From: Thermohalobaculum sediminis | Lineage (GTDB): Bacteria > Pseudomonadota > Alphaproteobacteria > Rhodobacterales > Rhodobacteraceae | Direction of reading: 5' to 3' | Length of the DNA: 64,000 bases | NCBI RefSeq assembly: GCF_023487995.1 | Contig: NZ_JAMFKN010000003.1 | Span: 248,001 to 312,000 of the forward strand | In this document: positions 1 to 8,014 of the stretch, piece after piece | Numbering within the stretch: the stretch's first letter is position 1 | Layout of the letters: each line of letters starts with the position of its first letter | Made by a program: the position numbers and the translations under genes | Notes under the pieces: generated by a model | What the model was told of the DNA's origin: nothing | Database searches by the model: none | The model's input: the letters and a program-made list of their open reading frames with translations, nothing else

Positions 1-813
1 GCGCGCAACCCGCTCGCGCTGATCGGGCTTCTCATCATCGTCGCGCTGCTCGCGGCGGCGGCGCTCGCGCCCTGGATCGCGACGCACGACCCCTACGCCC
101 AGAACCTCGCCGGGCGCCTGCAGCCGCCGCTCTCGCCCGGCCACTGGCTCGGCACCGACGAGTTCGGCCGCGACATCTGGAGCCGGCTGGTGCACGGCGC
201 GCGGATCACGCTCTACATCGTCGCGCTGGTGACGGTGACGGCGCCGGTGGTCGGGCTGATCATCGGCACGGTCTCGGGCTATTTCGGCGGCATCGTCGAT
301 ACCGCGCTGATGCGGCTCACCGACATCTTCCTCGCCTTCCCTCGCCTCATCCTCGCGCTGGCCTTCGTCGCGGCCCTGGGGCCCGGCATCGAGAACGCGG
401 TGCTCGCCATCGCGCTGACCGCCTGGCCGCCCTATGCCCGCGTCGCCCGGGCCGAGACGCTGACCGTGCGCGGCGCCGACTTCATCGCGGCCGTCCGCCT
501 CCAGGGGGCGGGGGCGGGACGGATCGTGGTGGGCCATGTGATGCCGATGTGCGTGCCCTCGGTCATCATCCGCGTGACGCTGGACATGGCGGGGATCATC
601 CTCACCGCGGCGGGGCTCGGCTTCCTCGGCCTCGGCGCGCAGCCGCCGCTGCCGGAATGGGGGCTTATGATCGCCTCGGGCCGCAAGTTCCTGTTCGAGC
701 AGTGGTGGGTCGCCACCATGCCGGGGCTTGCGATCTTCATCGTCTCGCTCGGCTTCAACCTGCTGGGCGACGGCCTACGCGACGTGCTGGACCCGCGGAG
801 CGCCACGAGATGA
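1..813 (+). CDS. Peptide/nickel ABC transporter permease (OppC/DppC-like), 5' end missing
   Basis: The reading frame is open from base 1, so the gene begins upstream of the window; about 270 residues are visible. It is an inner-membrane permease of the BPD_transp_1 family that imports oligopeptides or similar solutes. Near the left edge the sequence has the family's first membrane helix (NPLALIGLLIIV) followed by GTDEFGRDIWSRLVHG, the hallmark of DppC/OppC proteins. The EAA-type cytoplasmic loop lies around AGRIVVGHVMP. Its TGA stop overlaps the ATG of the next ATPase gene (ATGA), so the genes are translationally coupled. The partner permease and the binding protein must lie to the left. The substrate cannot be told from sequence alone. 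Confidence 0.93.
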   Translation, partial: ARNPLALIGLLIIVALLAAAALAPWIATHDPYAQNLAGRLQPPLSPGHWLGTDEFGRDIWSRLVHGARITLYIVALVTVTAPVVGLIIGTVSGYFGGIVDTALMRLTDIFLAFPRLILALAFVAALGPGIENAVLAIALTAWPPYARVARAETLTVRGADFIAAVRLQGAGAGRIVVGHVMPMCVPSVIIRVTLDMAGIILTAAGLGFLGLGAQPPLPEWGLMIASGRKFLFEQWWVATMPGLAIFIVSLGFNLLGDGLRDVLDPRSATR

Positions 814-1640
814 GCCTCCTCGAGGTCGAGAACCTCCGCGTGACCTTCGCGACCGAGGCCGGGCCGGTCGAGGCCGTGCGCGGCGTCTCGTTCCGCCTCG
901 ACCGCGAGCGGCTCGGCATCGTGGGCGAGTCCGGCTCGGGAAAGACCATGACCGGCCGCTCGGTCCTGCGCCTGATCCGCCCGCCGGGGCGGATCGAGGC
1001 CGACCGCATGGCGTTCGGCGGCGTGGACCTGATGCGCATCTCCGAGCGCGAGATGCGCGCGCTCCGCGGCCGGCGCATCGCCATGGTGATGCAGGACCCC
1101 AAGTTCTCGCTCAACCCGGTGATGCGGGTGGGCGCGCAGCTGACCGAAGGCCTGCGCCTGCGCGACGGCATGTCGGCCCGCGAGGCGCGCGCGAAGGCGC
1201 TCGAGGCGCTCGAGGCCGTGCAGATCCGCGACCCCGAGCGCGTGCTCGACGCATACCCGCACGAACTTTCGGGCGGCATGGGCCAGCGCGTCATGATCGC
1301 TATGATGCTGATCCCCGAGCCGGACCTGCTGATCGCCGACGAGCCGACCTCGGCGCTCGACGTCACCGTGCAGGCGGAAGTCTTGCGCATCCTCGATGCC
1401 CTGGTGCGCGAGCGCGGCATGGGGCTGATGTTCATCAGCCACGACCTCAACCTGGTGGCGCGCTTCTGCGACCGGGTGCTGGTGATGTATCGCGGCCGCA
1501 TCGTCGAGGAGATCGAGGCCCAGCGCCTGTCGCAGGCCACCCACCCCTACACCCAGGGCCTGCTCGGCTGCCTGCCAAAAATCGGCGGAGCACGCGGCCC
1601 CCTGCCCACGCTCGCGCGCGACGCTGCCTGGTCGGAGTGA
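810..1640 (+). CDS. Peptide ABC transporter ATP-binding protein (DppD/OppD-like)
   Basis: Cytoplasmic ATPase of the Opp/Dpp importer, 276 aa. The ATG at 810 overlaps the permease stop; longer upstream readings would run through the permease gene and are rejected. Walker A is GESGSGKT (residues 39-46), the ABC signature LSGGMGQR (153-160) and Walker B with DEPT (173-180). The C-terminus is short compared with typical DppD proteins of about 320-330 aa, although the HPYTQGLL motif of the oligopeptide-type C-terminal extension is still present. It is 4 bp upstream of the second ATPase gene, with which it should form a heterodimer. Confidence 0.93.
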   Translation: MSLLEVENLRVTFATEAGPVEAVRGVSFRLDRERLGIVGESGSGKTMTGRSVLRLIRPPGRIEADRMAFGGVDLMRISEREMRALRGRRIAMVMQDPKFSLNPVMRVGAQLTEGLRLRDGMSAREARAKALEALEAVQIRDPERVLDAYPHELSGGMGQRVMIAMMLIPEPDLLIADEPTSALDVTVQAEVLRILDALVRERGMGLMFISHDLNLVARFCDRVLVMYRGRIVEEIEAQRLSQATHPYTQGLLGCLPKIGGARGPLPTLARDAAWSE

Positions 1641-1644
1641 GCCG

Positions 1645-2415
1645 ATGGCGCTGATCGAGATCGACGACCTCCACGTCACCTTCGAGGCCAAGGGCCGCCC
1701 GGTCCACGCCGTGCGCGGCGTGAGCCTCGCCGTCGAGGTGCGCGAGTCGTATGGGCTCGTGGGCGAGTCGGGCTCGGGCAAGTCCACCATCCTGCGGGCG
1801 ATCTGCGGCATGGCCCCGGTGACCGGCGGCGCGATCCGCATCGACGGGCGCGCCCTTGCCCCGCGCCGCGACCGCGGCTTTGCCCGCCGGGTGCAGATGG
1901 TATTCCAGGACCCCTATGCCTCGCTCCACCCGCGCCATACCGTCGACCGCACGCTGGGCGAGCCTCTGGCAATACACGGGCTCGCGCGCGGGGCAGAACG
2001 CGGGCGGCGCATCGTGCAGGCGCTGGCCGATGTCGGGCTCGACGCGGCCTTCCGCTTCCGCTTCCCGCACCAGCTCTCGGGCGGGCAGCGCCAGCGCGTC
2101 GCCATCGCCCGTGCGCTGATGCTCGAGCCCGAGATCCTGCTGCTCGACGAGCCCACCTCGGCGCTCGACGCCTCGGTGCAGGCCGAGGCGCTCAACCTGC
2201 TCTCGCGGCTGAGGGCCGAGCGCGGGCTCACATTCCTGATGGTCAGCCACGACCTCGCGGTGATCGACCACATGTGCGACCGCCTCACGGTGATGAAGGA
2301 GGGCCGCGCCGTCGAGAACCTCGACCATGCCCAGCTCGCCCGCCACGACATGAAGGCCAGCTACACCCGCGAGCTTTTCGCCGCCACCACCGAGCGGATC
2401 GCCGCCGCCGAGTGA
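1645..2415 (+). CDS. Peptide ABC transporter ATP-binding protein (DppF/OppF-like), short form
   Basis: Second ATPase of the peptide importer, 256 aa. Walker A is GESGSGKS (40-47), the Q-loop is in VFQDPYASLHPR, the signature is LSGGQRQR (144-151) and Walker B ends in DEP (168-170). The protein stops soon after SYTRELF, so most of the C-terminal extension seen in DppF/OppF (usually about 300-330 aa) is missing. The frame is intact and shows no sign of a frameshift. It is the last gene of the operon: the next gene is convergent, and the intervening 200 bp hold inverted repeats. Confidence 0.92.
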   Translation: MALIEIDDLHVTFEAKGRPVHAVRGVSLAVEVRESYGLVGESGSGKSTILRAICGMAPVTGGAIRIDGRALAPRRDRGFARRVQMVFQDPYASLHPRHTVDRTLGEPLAIHGLARGAERGRRIVQALADVGLDAAFRFRFPHQLSGGQRQRVAIARALMLEPEILLLDEPTSALDASVQAEALNLLSRLRAERGLTFLMVSHDLAVIDHMCDRLTVMKEGRAVENLDHAQLARHDMKASYTRELFAATTERIAAAE

Positions 2416-2465
2416 TGGCCTGCGCCTGCGCCCCACGCCCCCGCCCGATGCAGCGGTTTCCCAAG

Positions 2466-2519
2466 CTTGATCCGGGGTCACGGCATGACGGGGCCAATCG
2501 CTCGGCGTCCCGGATCAAG
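2466..2519. repeat. Intergenic inverted repeat with 11-bp arms, REP-like
   Basis: The arms CTTGATCCGGG (2466-2476) and CCCGGATCAAG (2509-2519) are perfect reverse complements around a 32-nt centre. The right arm continues into a small hairpin of its own, CCCGG / CCGGG. This G+C-rich 'GATCAAG / CCCGG' composition resembles the dispersed intergenic palindromes of many alphaproteobacteria. I saw no second copy in this window, so the claim that it is a repeat family member is inference. Confidence 0.45.
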
Positions 2520-2581
2520 CCCGGGACAGAGAGATCGTTCGCCCCCCGCCATCCTCGCTGCACGGCCCCCTCACCCTCGCT

Positions 2582-2602
2582 GCCCCGGCCCCGGGCCGGG
2601 GC
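2582..2602. terminator. Strong GC hairpin between convergent genes
   Basis: GCCCCGGCC and GGCCGGGGC form a perfect 9-bp stem with a 3-nt loop. It sits between the peptide transporter ATPase (+) and the RNA methyltransferase gene (-), 15 bp from the latter's stop codon. There is no U tract on either strand, so a terminator role is plausible rather than shown. Confidence 0.35.
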
Positions 2603-2617
2603 CTCGCGGGGGCTCCC

Positions 2618-3844
2618 TCACCCCCGCGACATCGCCGCGACCAGTTCAAGGTGGCTCGACCAGCGGAACTGGTCGACCGGCTGCACCCAGTCGATGTGAT
2701 AGCCGCCATCGATCAGGATCCGCACGTCGCGCGCGAAGGTTGCGGGGTTGCAGCTCACCATCGCCAGCCGCGGCACGGCCGAAGCCGCGATTTCCTCGGC
2801 CTGCGCCTTGGCCCCCGCCCGCGGCGGGTCGATGACCAGCGCCTCGAACCGCGCAAGCTCGGCTGCCCTCATCGGCCTGTGGAACAGGTTGCGCCGCTCG
2901 CAGGTCACGCGCCGCAGGCCCGGCGCGGCGCGCCAGGCCGTATCGAGCGCGGCCAGCGCCGCGGCCTCCCCCTCGACCGCATGAACCTCGGCCCGCTCGG
3001 CCAGCCGCAGCGCGAAGGTCCCGCAGCCGGCGAACAGGTCCGCCACGCGGCCCGCGCTGCCCACGGCCTCCGCCACCGCCGCAGCCAGCGCCGCCTCGCC
3101 CTCGCGCGTCGCCTGCAGGAAACCGCCCGGCGGCGGCACGACGCGAGCGCGGCCCATCGGCTGCGCGGGCTCCTTCAGCGTAACCACGGGCTCACCCGCG
3201 ACCGACAGGCGCGCGAGCCCCGCCCGCGCAGCCACCCCCGCCAGCAGCGCCCGCCCCGGCCCGTCGAGCGCCTTCACCCCTTCGAGCGCGGCGTCCACCC
3301 CCTCATCCGAGGCGGTCAGCACGATCCGCACCTCGCCCTTTCGGCTCGCCGCGCGCTCGACCAGCTCCACCAGCCGTGGGATCGCCGCCACGAGCGAGGG
3401 GTCCGCGACCGGGCATTCGGTGACCGGGACGATCGTCTCGCTCTGCCCCTCGTGGAAGCCGATCATCGCGCCCTTTCTGAGCCGCCGCGCGGCCAGCGTG
3501 ATCCGCCTGCGGCTCGCGGGCGGCGAGGTCAGGGTCTCGCGCACCTCGACCCCCGCGATCCCCCGCGCGGCCAGCGCCGAGGCGACGAGCCCGCGCTTCC
3601 ACCCCGCCACCAAGCCATCCGCGGCATGCTGCAACACGCAGCCCCCGCAGGTGCCAAAATGGCGGCAGACGGGCGCGATGCGCTCGGGCGAGGCCGCGAT
3701 CACCTCGGCCACGCGGGCGCGCGTGCCGTGGCGGATGACCCGCACCCGCTCGCCCGGCAGGGCGAAGGGCACGAACAGGGCGCCCCCTTCGGTCACCCCG
3801 TCGCCCTGCGCGCCCAGCCGCTCGATCGTGACCTCGTCGCTCAT
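2618..3844 (-). CDS. 23S rRNA/tRNA m5U methyltransferase, TrmA/RlmD family (COG2265)
   Basis: SAM-dependent uracil-C5 RNA methyltransferase, 408 aa, cytoplasmic. The start is the ATG at 3844, giving MSDEVTIERLG. The frame stays open upstream, but that part is low-complexity Arg/Ala/Pro sequence covering two hairpins. Four cysteines for a [4Fe-4S] cluster are visible: C60, C66, C69 and C144. The SAM-binding motif is DLFAGCGTFALRLAE and the nucleophile is C365 in VSCNPATFARD. Which RNA position is modified (RlmC, RlmD or TrmA type) cannot be decided here. It lies downstream of tlyA, as in many alphaproteobacteria, separated by two strong hairpins. Confidence 0.93.
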   Translation of the reverse strand: MSDEVTIERLGAQGDGVTEGGALFVPFALPGERVRVIRHGTRARVAEVIAASPERIAPVCRHFGTCGGCVLQHAADGLVAGWKRGLVASALAARGIAGVEVRETLTSPPASRRRITLAARRLRKGAMIGFHEGQSETIVPVTECPVADPSLVAAIPRLVELVERAASRKGEVRIVLTASDEGVDAALEGVKALDGPGRALLAGVAARAGLARLSVAGEPVVTLKEPAQPMGRARVVPPPGGFLQATREGEAALAAAVAEAVGSAGRVADLFAGCGTFALRLAERAEVHAVEGEAAALAALDTAWRAAPGLRRVTCERRNLFHRPMRAAELARFEALVIDPPRAGAKAQAEEIAASAVPRLAMVSCNPATFARDVRILIDGGYHIDWVQPVDQFRWSSHLELVAAMSRG

Positions 3845-3866
3845 CCCCACCCTCTCCACCCCCGCG

Positions 3867-3902
3867 CCCGCCCGCCGCCGCCGGGAGGCGGCGGCGGGCG
3901 GG
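3867..3902 (-). terminator. Very strong 16-bp hairpin in the tlyA / methyltransferase spacer
   Basis: CCCGCCCGCCGCCGCC (3867-3882) pairs perfectly with GGCGGCGGCGGGCGGG (3887-3902) around a 4-nt loop. It ends 23 nt upstream of the methyltransferase start codon on the transcribed strand. No U tract follows, so it may be a Rho-assisted or processing structure, or a translation-dampening leader hairpin. Confidence 0.4.
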
Positions 3903-3926
3903 GGCGGGGCCGTCGCGCGGCCGCGA

Positions 3927-3947
3927 GGGTGGCGCGCAGCGCCACCC
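3927..3947 (-). terminator. 9-bp hairpin downstream of tlyA
   Basis: GGGTGGCGC and GCGCCACCC form a perfect 9-bp stem with loop GCA (TGC on the transcribed strand). It lies about 140 nt after the tlyA stop and just before the larger hairpin at 3867-3902. No U tract is present. Confidence 0.4.
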
Positions 3948-4087
3948 GAGTGCCGTGCAATCCCCTGGGCAGCGCACTGCCCGCCGGAACGCGACGCAAC
4001 CCTTAGCCGCGCAACCCCGGATGCGGTACAGCCTATGCACGACCGCAGCACGCGCCGCCGCCACCGCGCACCGGCCCGCGCCGCCCG

Positions 4088-4813
4088 TCAGCCGGGCTTG
4101 CGCGCCGCGATCAGGAATTCCCGGTTGCCGTCGGCGCCGGTTATAGGGCTCTCAACCTCGCAGGTCACCTCCCAGCCTTGCGCGCCCAGCCAGTCACGAA
4201 TGCGGGCGCGCACGGCGGCGTGGATGGCGGGGTCCTTGACGATGCCGCCCTTCCCCACGGCGCCGGGCCCGGCCTCGAACTGCGGCTTGATGAGTGCCAC
4301 CAGCGCCGCGCCGGGCTTCGCCAGCCGCATTACCCCCGGCAACGCCTTCTCGAGCGAGATGAACGAGACGTCCGTCACGATCCAGTCCACCGGCGGCACC
4401 AGGCCGTCGGGAATCGTGCGGGCGTTCACACCCTCGAGGTTCACCACACGCGGGTCGGCCGCGAGCCGCGGGTGCAACTGCCCATGCCCCACATCGAGCG
4501 CGAATACCCGCCGCGCACCGCGCGCGAGCAGCACTTCCGTGAAGCCCCCCGCCGAGGCGCCAACATCGAGCGCGTCGCCCGCCGGCGCCAGCCCGAACGC
4601 ATCGAGCGCGTGGAGCAGCTTGAGCGCCGCGCGCGAAACCCACGGGTTCGACGCGCCGGCCAGTTCCACTTGCGCCCCCTCCGCCACCTGCTGCGCGGGC
4701 TTCGTTGCAAGCACGCCGTTCACCAGCACCAGCCCCTCGGCGATCATCGCCTGCGCCCTTGCCCGGCTCGATGCGAGGCCGCGTGCGACGAGGTGCTGGT
4801 CGAGGCGGGTCAT
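4088..4813 (-). CDS. tlyA: TlyA-family rRNA 2'-O-methyltransferase (hemolysin-like)
   Basis: 241 aa. An N-terminal S4 RNA-binding domain (about residues 2-60, MTRLDQHLVARGLASSRARA) is followed by an FtsJ-like Rossmann methyltransferase domain (DVGASAGGFTEVLLARGA, then a DVSFIS motif and IKPQFEAG). The family 2'-O-methylates 16S and 23S rRNA; older annotations call it hemolysin A. The ATG at 4813 overlaps the TGA of the upstream mrr-like gene (ATGA). In related genomes dxs normally sits directly upstream, so this coupling is to an apparent newcomer. Confidence 0.93.
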   Translation of the reverse strand: MTRLDQHLVARGLASSRARAQAMIAEGLVLVNGVLATKPAQQVAEGAQVELAGASNPWVSRAALKLLHALDAFGLAPAGDALDVGASAGGFTEVLLARGARRVFALDVGHGQLHPRLAADPRVVNLEGVNARTIPDGLVPPVDWIVTDVSFISLEKALPGVMRLAKPGAALVALIKPQFEAGPGAVGKGGIVKDPAIHAAVRARIRDWLGAQGWEVTCEVESPITGADGNREFLIAARKPG

Positions 4814-5736
4814 TCCTCGGTGAAAAAGTTCTCGTCAATTTCGGAGAGGACGATTTGACGAACAGGGCGAACGCCAACGGAGTGCTTGATCATCAACCTC
4901 GCAAGAGCTTGCCCGTCCGGCAGCACGATGCGCTGCGCCACTCGATCCACATATGCTTTTGCATCGCCAGAGAAACTTGAAGTCGTTACGAAGACGCCCT
5001 TTGTTGCACCCTCTCCAGTCAGAGAACCGACAAATTGCTGGATTGCGGGTCGCCCAACTTTGACATCCAACGAGTAGCGCTTTGCCTGAACATACACCGC
5101 ATCGAGGCCAAGGGCGTCCTCGTTGATGATCCCATCGATCCCCCCGTCCCCGGCCCTTCCGAGACGGTGGCCGGCGCCCTCGCGCCCATTGCCGTATCCC
5201 ATCGCAACAAGGAGATCAACGACGGCCGACTCGAAGAATCGCGGCGACCCGCCAAGCAGTCGGGTCACGAGTTCGTCGGCCAAATCCGCCTCTATCTCGG
5301 CGACCGCCTGCGAAATTCGGTCCTCCGGGGTAGCGAGCGAGATTCCCACGTCGAGAGCAGTTCCAGACGCCCCAACACCGTCGTCGCCACTCGCGGCTCG
5401 GCGGCGCCATTCGTCGAACCCCTCAAATGAGGCAAGAATAGAATTATCGATCCATTCAGGATTCGTCGCCAGCAGTTCTTGTCCCACCTTCGTCAACTCA
5501 TGATGGTTTCGACGCGGCGAGTGCAGCAATCCCGCTTTTGAGAGATACGTGCGCGCCCAATGGGCGCGGTCTGCGACCACCGTCTTCTTGCCGGACGGGA
5601 GAAGTTCCGCGGCCTCCTCCTCAGTCAACCCAAAATACGAAATCAAGTCGGGGATGCAGTCCCGAACCGACCGATGCCCCGACGCGATGGAGCGCATCAA
5701 CGGCAGCATGAATTTCTGGTAATCTGGAATAGCCAT
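4810..5736 (-). CDS. mrr: Mrr-family type IV restriction endonuclease
   Basis: 308 aa from the ATG at 5736. A GTG at 5739 is an equally possible start, and an AGGCGG Shine-Dalgarno-like block ends about 7-10 nt upstream of the two. The N-terminus (about 1-90) is a winged-helix Mrr_N domain that selects DNA. The C-terminus (about 162-285) is the Mrr_cat PD-(D/E)XK nuclease fold with GDGGIDG (D201) and QAK (Q217, K219). E. coli Mrr is of similar length and attacks methylated DNA. The gene is visibly less G+C-rich than its neighbours (60-bp lines counted at 50% and 60%, against 78% for one line of dxs). It separates dxs from tlyA. No methyltransferase gene accompanies it, as expected for a modification-dependent enzyme. 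Recent acquisition is inferred. Confidence 0.9.
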   Translation of the reverse strand: MAIPDYQKFMLPLMRSIASGHRSVRDCIPDLISYFGLTEEEAAELLPSGKKTVVADRAHWARTYLSKAGLLHSPRRNHHELTKVGQELLATNPEWIDNSILASFEGFDEWRRRAASGDDGVGASGTALDVGISLATPEDRISQAVAEIEADLADELVTRLLGGSPRFFESAVVDLLVAMGYGNGREGAGHRLGRAGDGGIDGIINEDALGLDAVYVQAKRYSLDVKVGRPAIQQFVGSLTGEGATKGVFVTTSSFSGDAKAYVDRVAQRIVLPDGQALARLMIKHSVGVRPVRQIVLSEIDENFFTEE

Positions 5737-5769
5737 CACAGCATTACCGCCTCGATACTTGAAACGGAT

Positions 5770-7686
5770 TTACGCCCGCGCCGCCGCCTCCGCCTGGCCC
5801 AGCGCCGCCAGCGCCGTGCGCACGATGTCGGGGGCGCAGAGGCCCGCGAGCTCGTACATCCGGGCCGGGCTGTCCTGGTCGAGGAACACGTCCGGCAGCA
5901 CCATCGGGCGAACCTTCAGCCCGTGCTCCAGCATCCCCTCATGCGCCAAAAGGTGCAGGACGTGGGAGCCGAAGCCGCCGACCGACCCCTCCTCGATGGT
6001 GATCAGCGCCTCGTGGTTGCGGGCGAGGTTCAGGATCAGGTCGCGGTCCAGGGGCTTGGCGAAGCGCGCATCCGCGACCGTGGTCGGCAGGCCGCGGGCG
6101 TCGAGTTCCTCGGCCGCGCGCATCGCCTCCTGCAGGCGGGTCCCGAGGCTGAGGATCGCGATCTTGCCGCCTTCCTTGACGATGCGGCCCTTGCCGATCG
6201 GCAGCGGCACGCCCCGCTCGGGCATTTCGACGCCCACCCCCTCGCCGCGCGGGAAGCGGAAGGCGATGGGCCCCGCGTCATGAGCGCGCGCGGTCGCGAC
6301 CATGTGGACGAGTTCGGCCTCGTCGGCCGCGGCCATGATGACGAAGTTCGGCAGGCAGCCCAGATAGGCCACGTCGAACGAGCCCGCATGGGTCGCGCCA
6401 TCTGCCCCCACCAGCCCCGCGCGGTCGATCGGGAAGCGCACCGGCAGGCCCTGGATCGCGACGTCGTGCACCACCTGGTCGTAGCCGCGCTGCAGGAAGG
6501 TCGAATAGATCGCGCAGAAGGGCTTCATCCCCGACGCCGCCAGACCCGCGGCGAAGGTCACCGCGTGCTGCTCGGCAATGCCGACATCGAAGGTTCGCGC
6601 CGGGAAGCGCTTCTGGAACAGGTCCACCCCCGTGCCGTCCGGCATCGCCGCGGTGATGGCGATGACCCGGTCATCCGCCTCGGCCTCCTTGATCAGGCTC
6701 TGCGCGAAGACCTTGGTGTAGCTGGGCGCGTTCGAGGGCGACTTCTTCTGCTCGCCGGTGATGACGTCGAACTTGGCTCGCGCGTGCCCCTTGTCGGGCG
6801 CGTTCTCGGCGGGCGCGTAGCCCTTGCCCTTCTTGGTGATGGCGTGGATCAGCACGGGCCCGTCGGCGTAGTCGCGGACGTTCCTCAGCACCGGCAGCAC
6901 CTGGTCGAGGTCGTGCCCGTCGATCGGGCCGATATAGGTGAAGCCGAGTTCCTCGAACAGCGTGCCGCCCACGGTCATGCCCTTGGCGAATTCCTCCATC
7001 CGCCGCGCACCCTCGCGGAAGGGGGCGGGCAGGAGGTCGAGCGCGCGTTTCGCCGCCTCGCGGAAGTCGTGGTAGCCCTTGCCGCTGAGGAGCCGCGAGA
7101 GATAGGCCGACATGGCGCCCACGGGCGGCGCGATCGACATCTCGTTGTCGTTGAGGATCACGATCAGCTTCGACTTCACGTGGCCGGCGTTGTTCATCGC
7201 CTCGTAGGCCATGCCCGCCGTGATCGAGCCGTCGCCGATCACCGCGATCACGTCGCCCACGTCCGTGGCGCCGAGGTCGCGGCCCACCGCGAAGCCCAGC
7301 CCCGCCGAGATCGAGGTCGAGGAATGCGCCGCGCCGAAGGGGTCGTAGGGGCTCTCGGCCCGCTTGGTGAAGCCCGACAGGCCGCCGCCCATCCGCAGGG
7401 TGCGGATGCGGTCGCGCCGCCCGGTCAGGATCTTGTGCGGGTAGCACTGATGGCCGACATCCCAGATCAGCTTGTCGCGCGGCGTGTCGAACACCGCGTG
7501 GATCGCCACGGTGAGCTCGACCACCCCAAGCCCCGCGCCGAGATGGCCGCCGGTCACCGAGACGGCCGAGATCGTCTCGGCCCTGAGTTCGTCCGCGAGC
7601 CTGTGCAACTCGGCGTCGGACAGGCGCTTGAGGTCGGCCGGCGATCTCACCTGGTCGAGAAGGGGCGTCTGGGGGCGGTCGTTCAA
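5770..7686 (-). CDS. dxs: 1-deoxy-D-xylulose-5-phosphate synthase
   Basis: First enzyme of the MEP isoprenoid pathway. It joins pyruvate and glyceraldehyde 3-phosphate with thiamine diphosphate as cofactor. At 638 aa it is full length. Visible are the N-terminal [15 protein letters not shown], the ThDP motif starting [16 protein letters not shown], the central transketolase domain with [11 protein letters not shown] and a C-terminal domain. The start appears to be TTG at 7686, preceded by GGGAGACGACTG; no ATG or GTG in frame fits better. It belongs to the minus-strand run HDAC-like / xseB / dxs, with mrr placed 33 bp downstream. Confidence 0.97.
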   Translation of the reverse strand: MNDRPQTPLLDQVRSPADLKRLSDAELHRLADELRAETISAVSVTGGHLGAGLGVVELTVAIHAVFDTPRDKLIWDVGHQCYPHKILTGRRDRIRTLRMGGGLSGFTKRAESPYDPFGAAHSSTSISAGLGFAVGRDLGATDVGDVIAVIGDGSITAGMAYEAMNNAGHVKSKLIVILNDNEMSIAPPVGAMSAYLSRLLSGKGYHDFREAAKRALDLLPAPFREGARRMEEFAKGMTVGGTLFEELGFTYIGPIDGHDLDQVLPVLRNVRDYADGPVLIHAITKKGKGYAPAENAPDKGHARAKFDVITGEQKKSPSNAPSYTKVFAQSLIKEAEADDRVIAITAAMPDGTGVDLFQKRFPARTFDVGIAEQHAVTFAAGLAASGMKPFCAIYSTFLQRGYDQVVHDVAIQGLPVRFPIDRAGLVGADGATHAGSFDVAYLGCLPNFVIMAAADEAELVHMVATARAHDAGPIAFRFPRGEGVGVEMPERGVPLPIGKGRIVKEGGKIAILSLGTRLQEAMRAAEELDARGLPTTVADARFAKPLDRDLILNLARNHEALITIEEGSVGGFGSHVLHLLAHEGMLEHGLKVRPMVLPDVFLDQDSPARMYELAGLCAPDIVRTALAALGQAEAAARA

Positions 7687-7768
7687 CAGTCGTCTCCCAT
7701 GTGGCGGCCGCGCTGCGCGTCACCGGCTCTCTAGTCGGAAACCGCAGCGGCTGACAATGCCGTCCCGA

Positions 7769-8011
7769 TCATTCCGCGTCGAAGGGCGCGGTCGCCGCAG
7801 CGCCACCCGACGAAGATGCAACGATCTTCTCGACCTTCAATTCGGCGTCGCGCAGCTTGCCCTCGCAATGCGCGCGCAGGGCTTCGCCGCGCTCGTAGAG
7901 CGCGATCGACTGCTCGAGCGGCACCTGCCCGCCCTCGAGGCTCTGGACCACCGCCTCGAGCTCCTTCAGGGCGTCCTCGAAGCTCAGCTCCGCGATCTTC
8001 GGTGCGCTCAT
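7769..8011 (-). CDS. xseB: Exodeoxyribonuclease VII small subunit
   Basis: 80 aa, the expected size for XseB. The core SFEDALKELEAVVQSLE, then VPLEQSIALYERGEALR, is the family signature and forms the helical hairpin that binds the large subunit XseA. The acidic and Ala-rich tail is variable in the family. xseA is not in the window. The gene sits between the HDAC-like gene (3 bp upstream) and dxs, an arrangement common in alphaproteobacteria. Confidence 0.95.
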   Translation of the reverse strand: MSAPKIAELSFEDALKELEAVVQSLEGGQVPLEQSIALYERGEALRAHCEGKLRDAELKVEKIVASSSGGAAATAPFDAE

Positions 8012-8014
8012 CGT

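Noticed and set aside
3845-4051. N-terminal extension of the m5U methyltransferase to 4051
   Set aside because: The added residues are Arg/Ala/Pro filler encoded by two hairpins. The family N-terminus begins at MSDEVTIERL.
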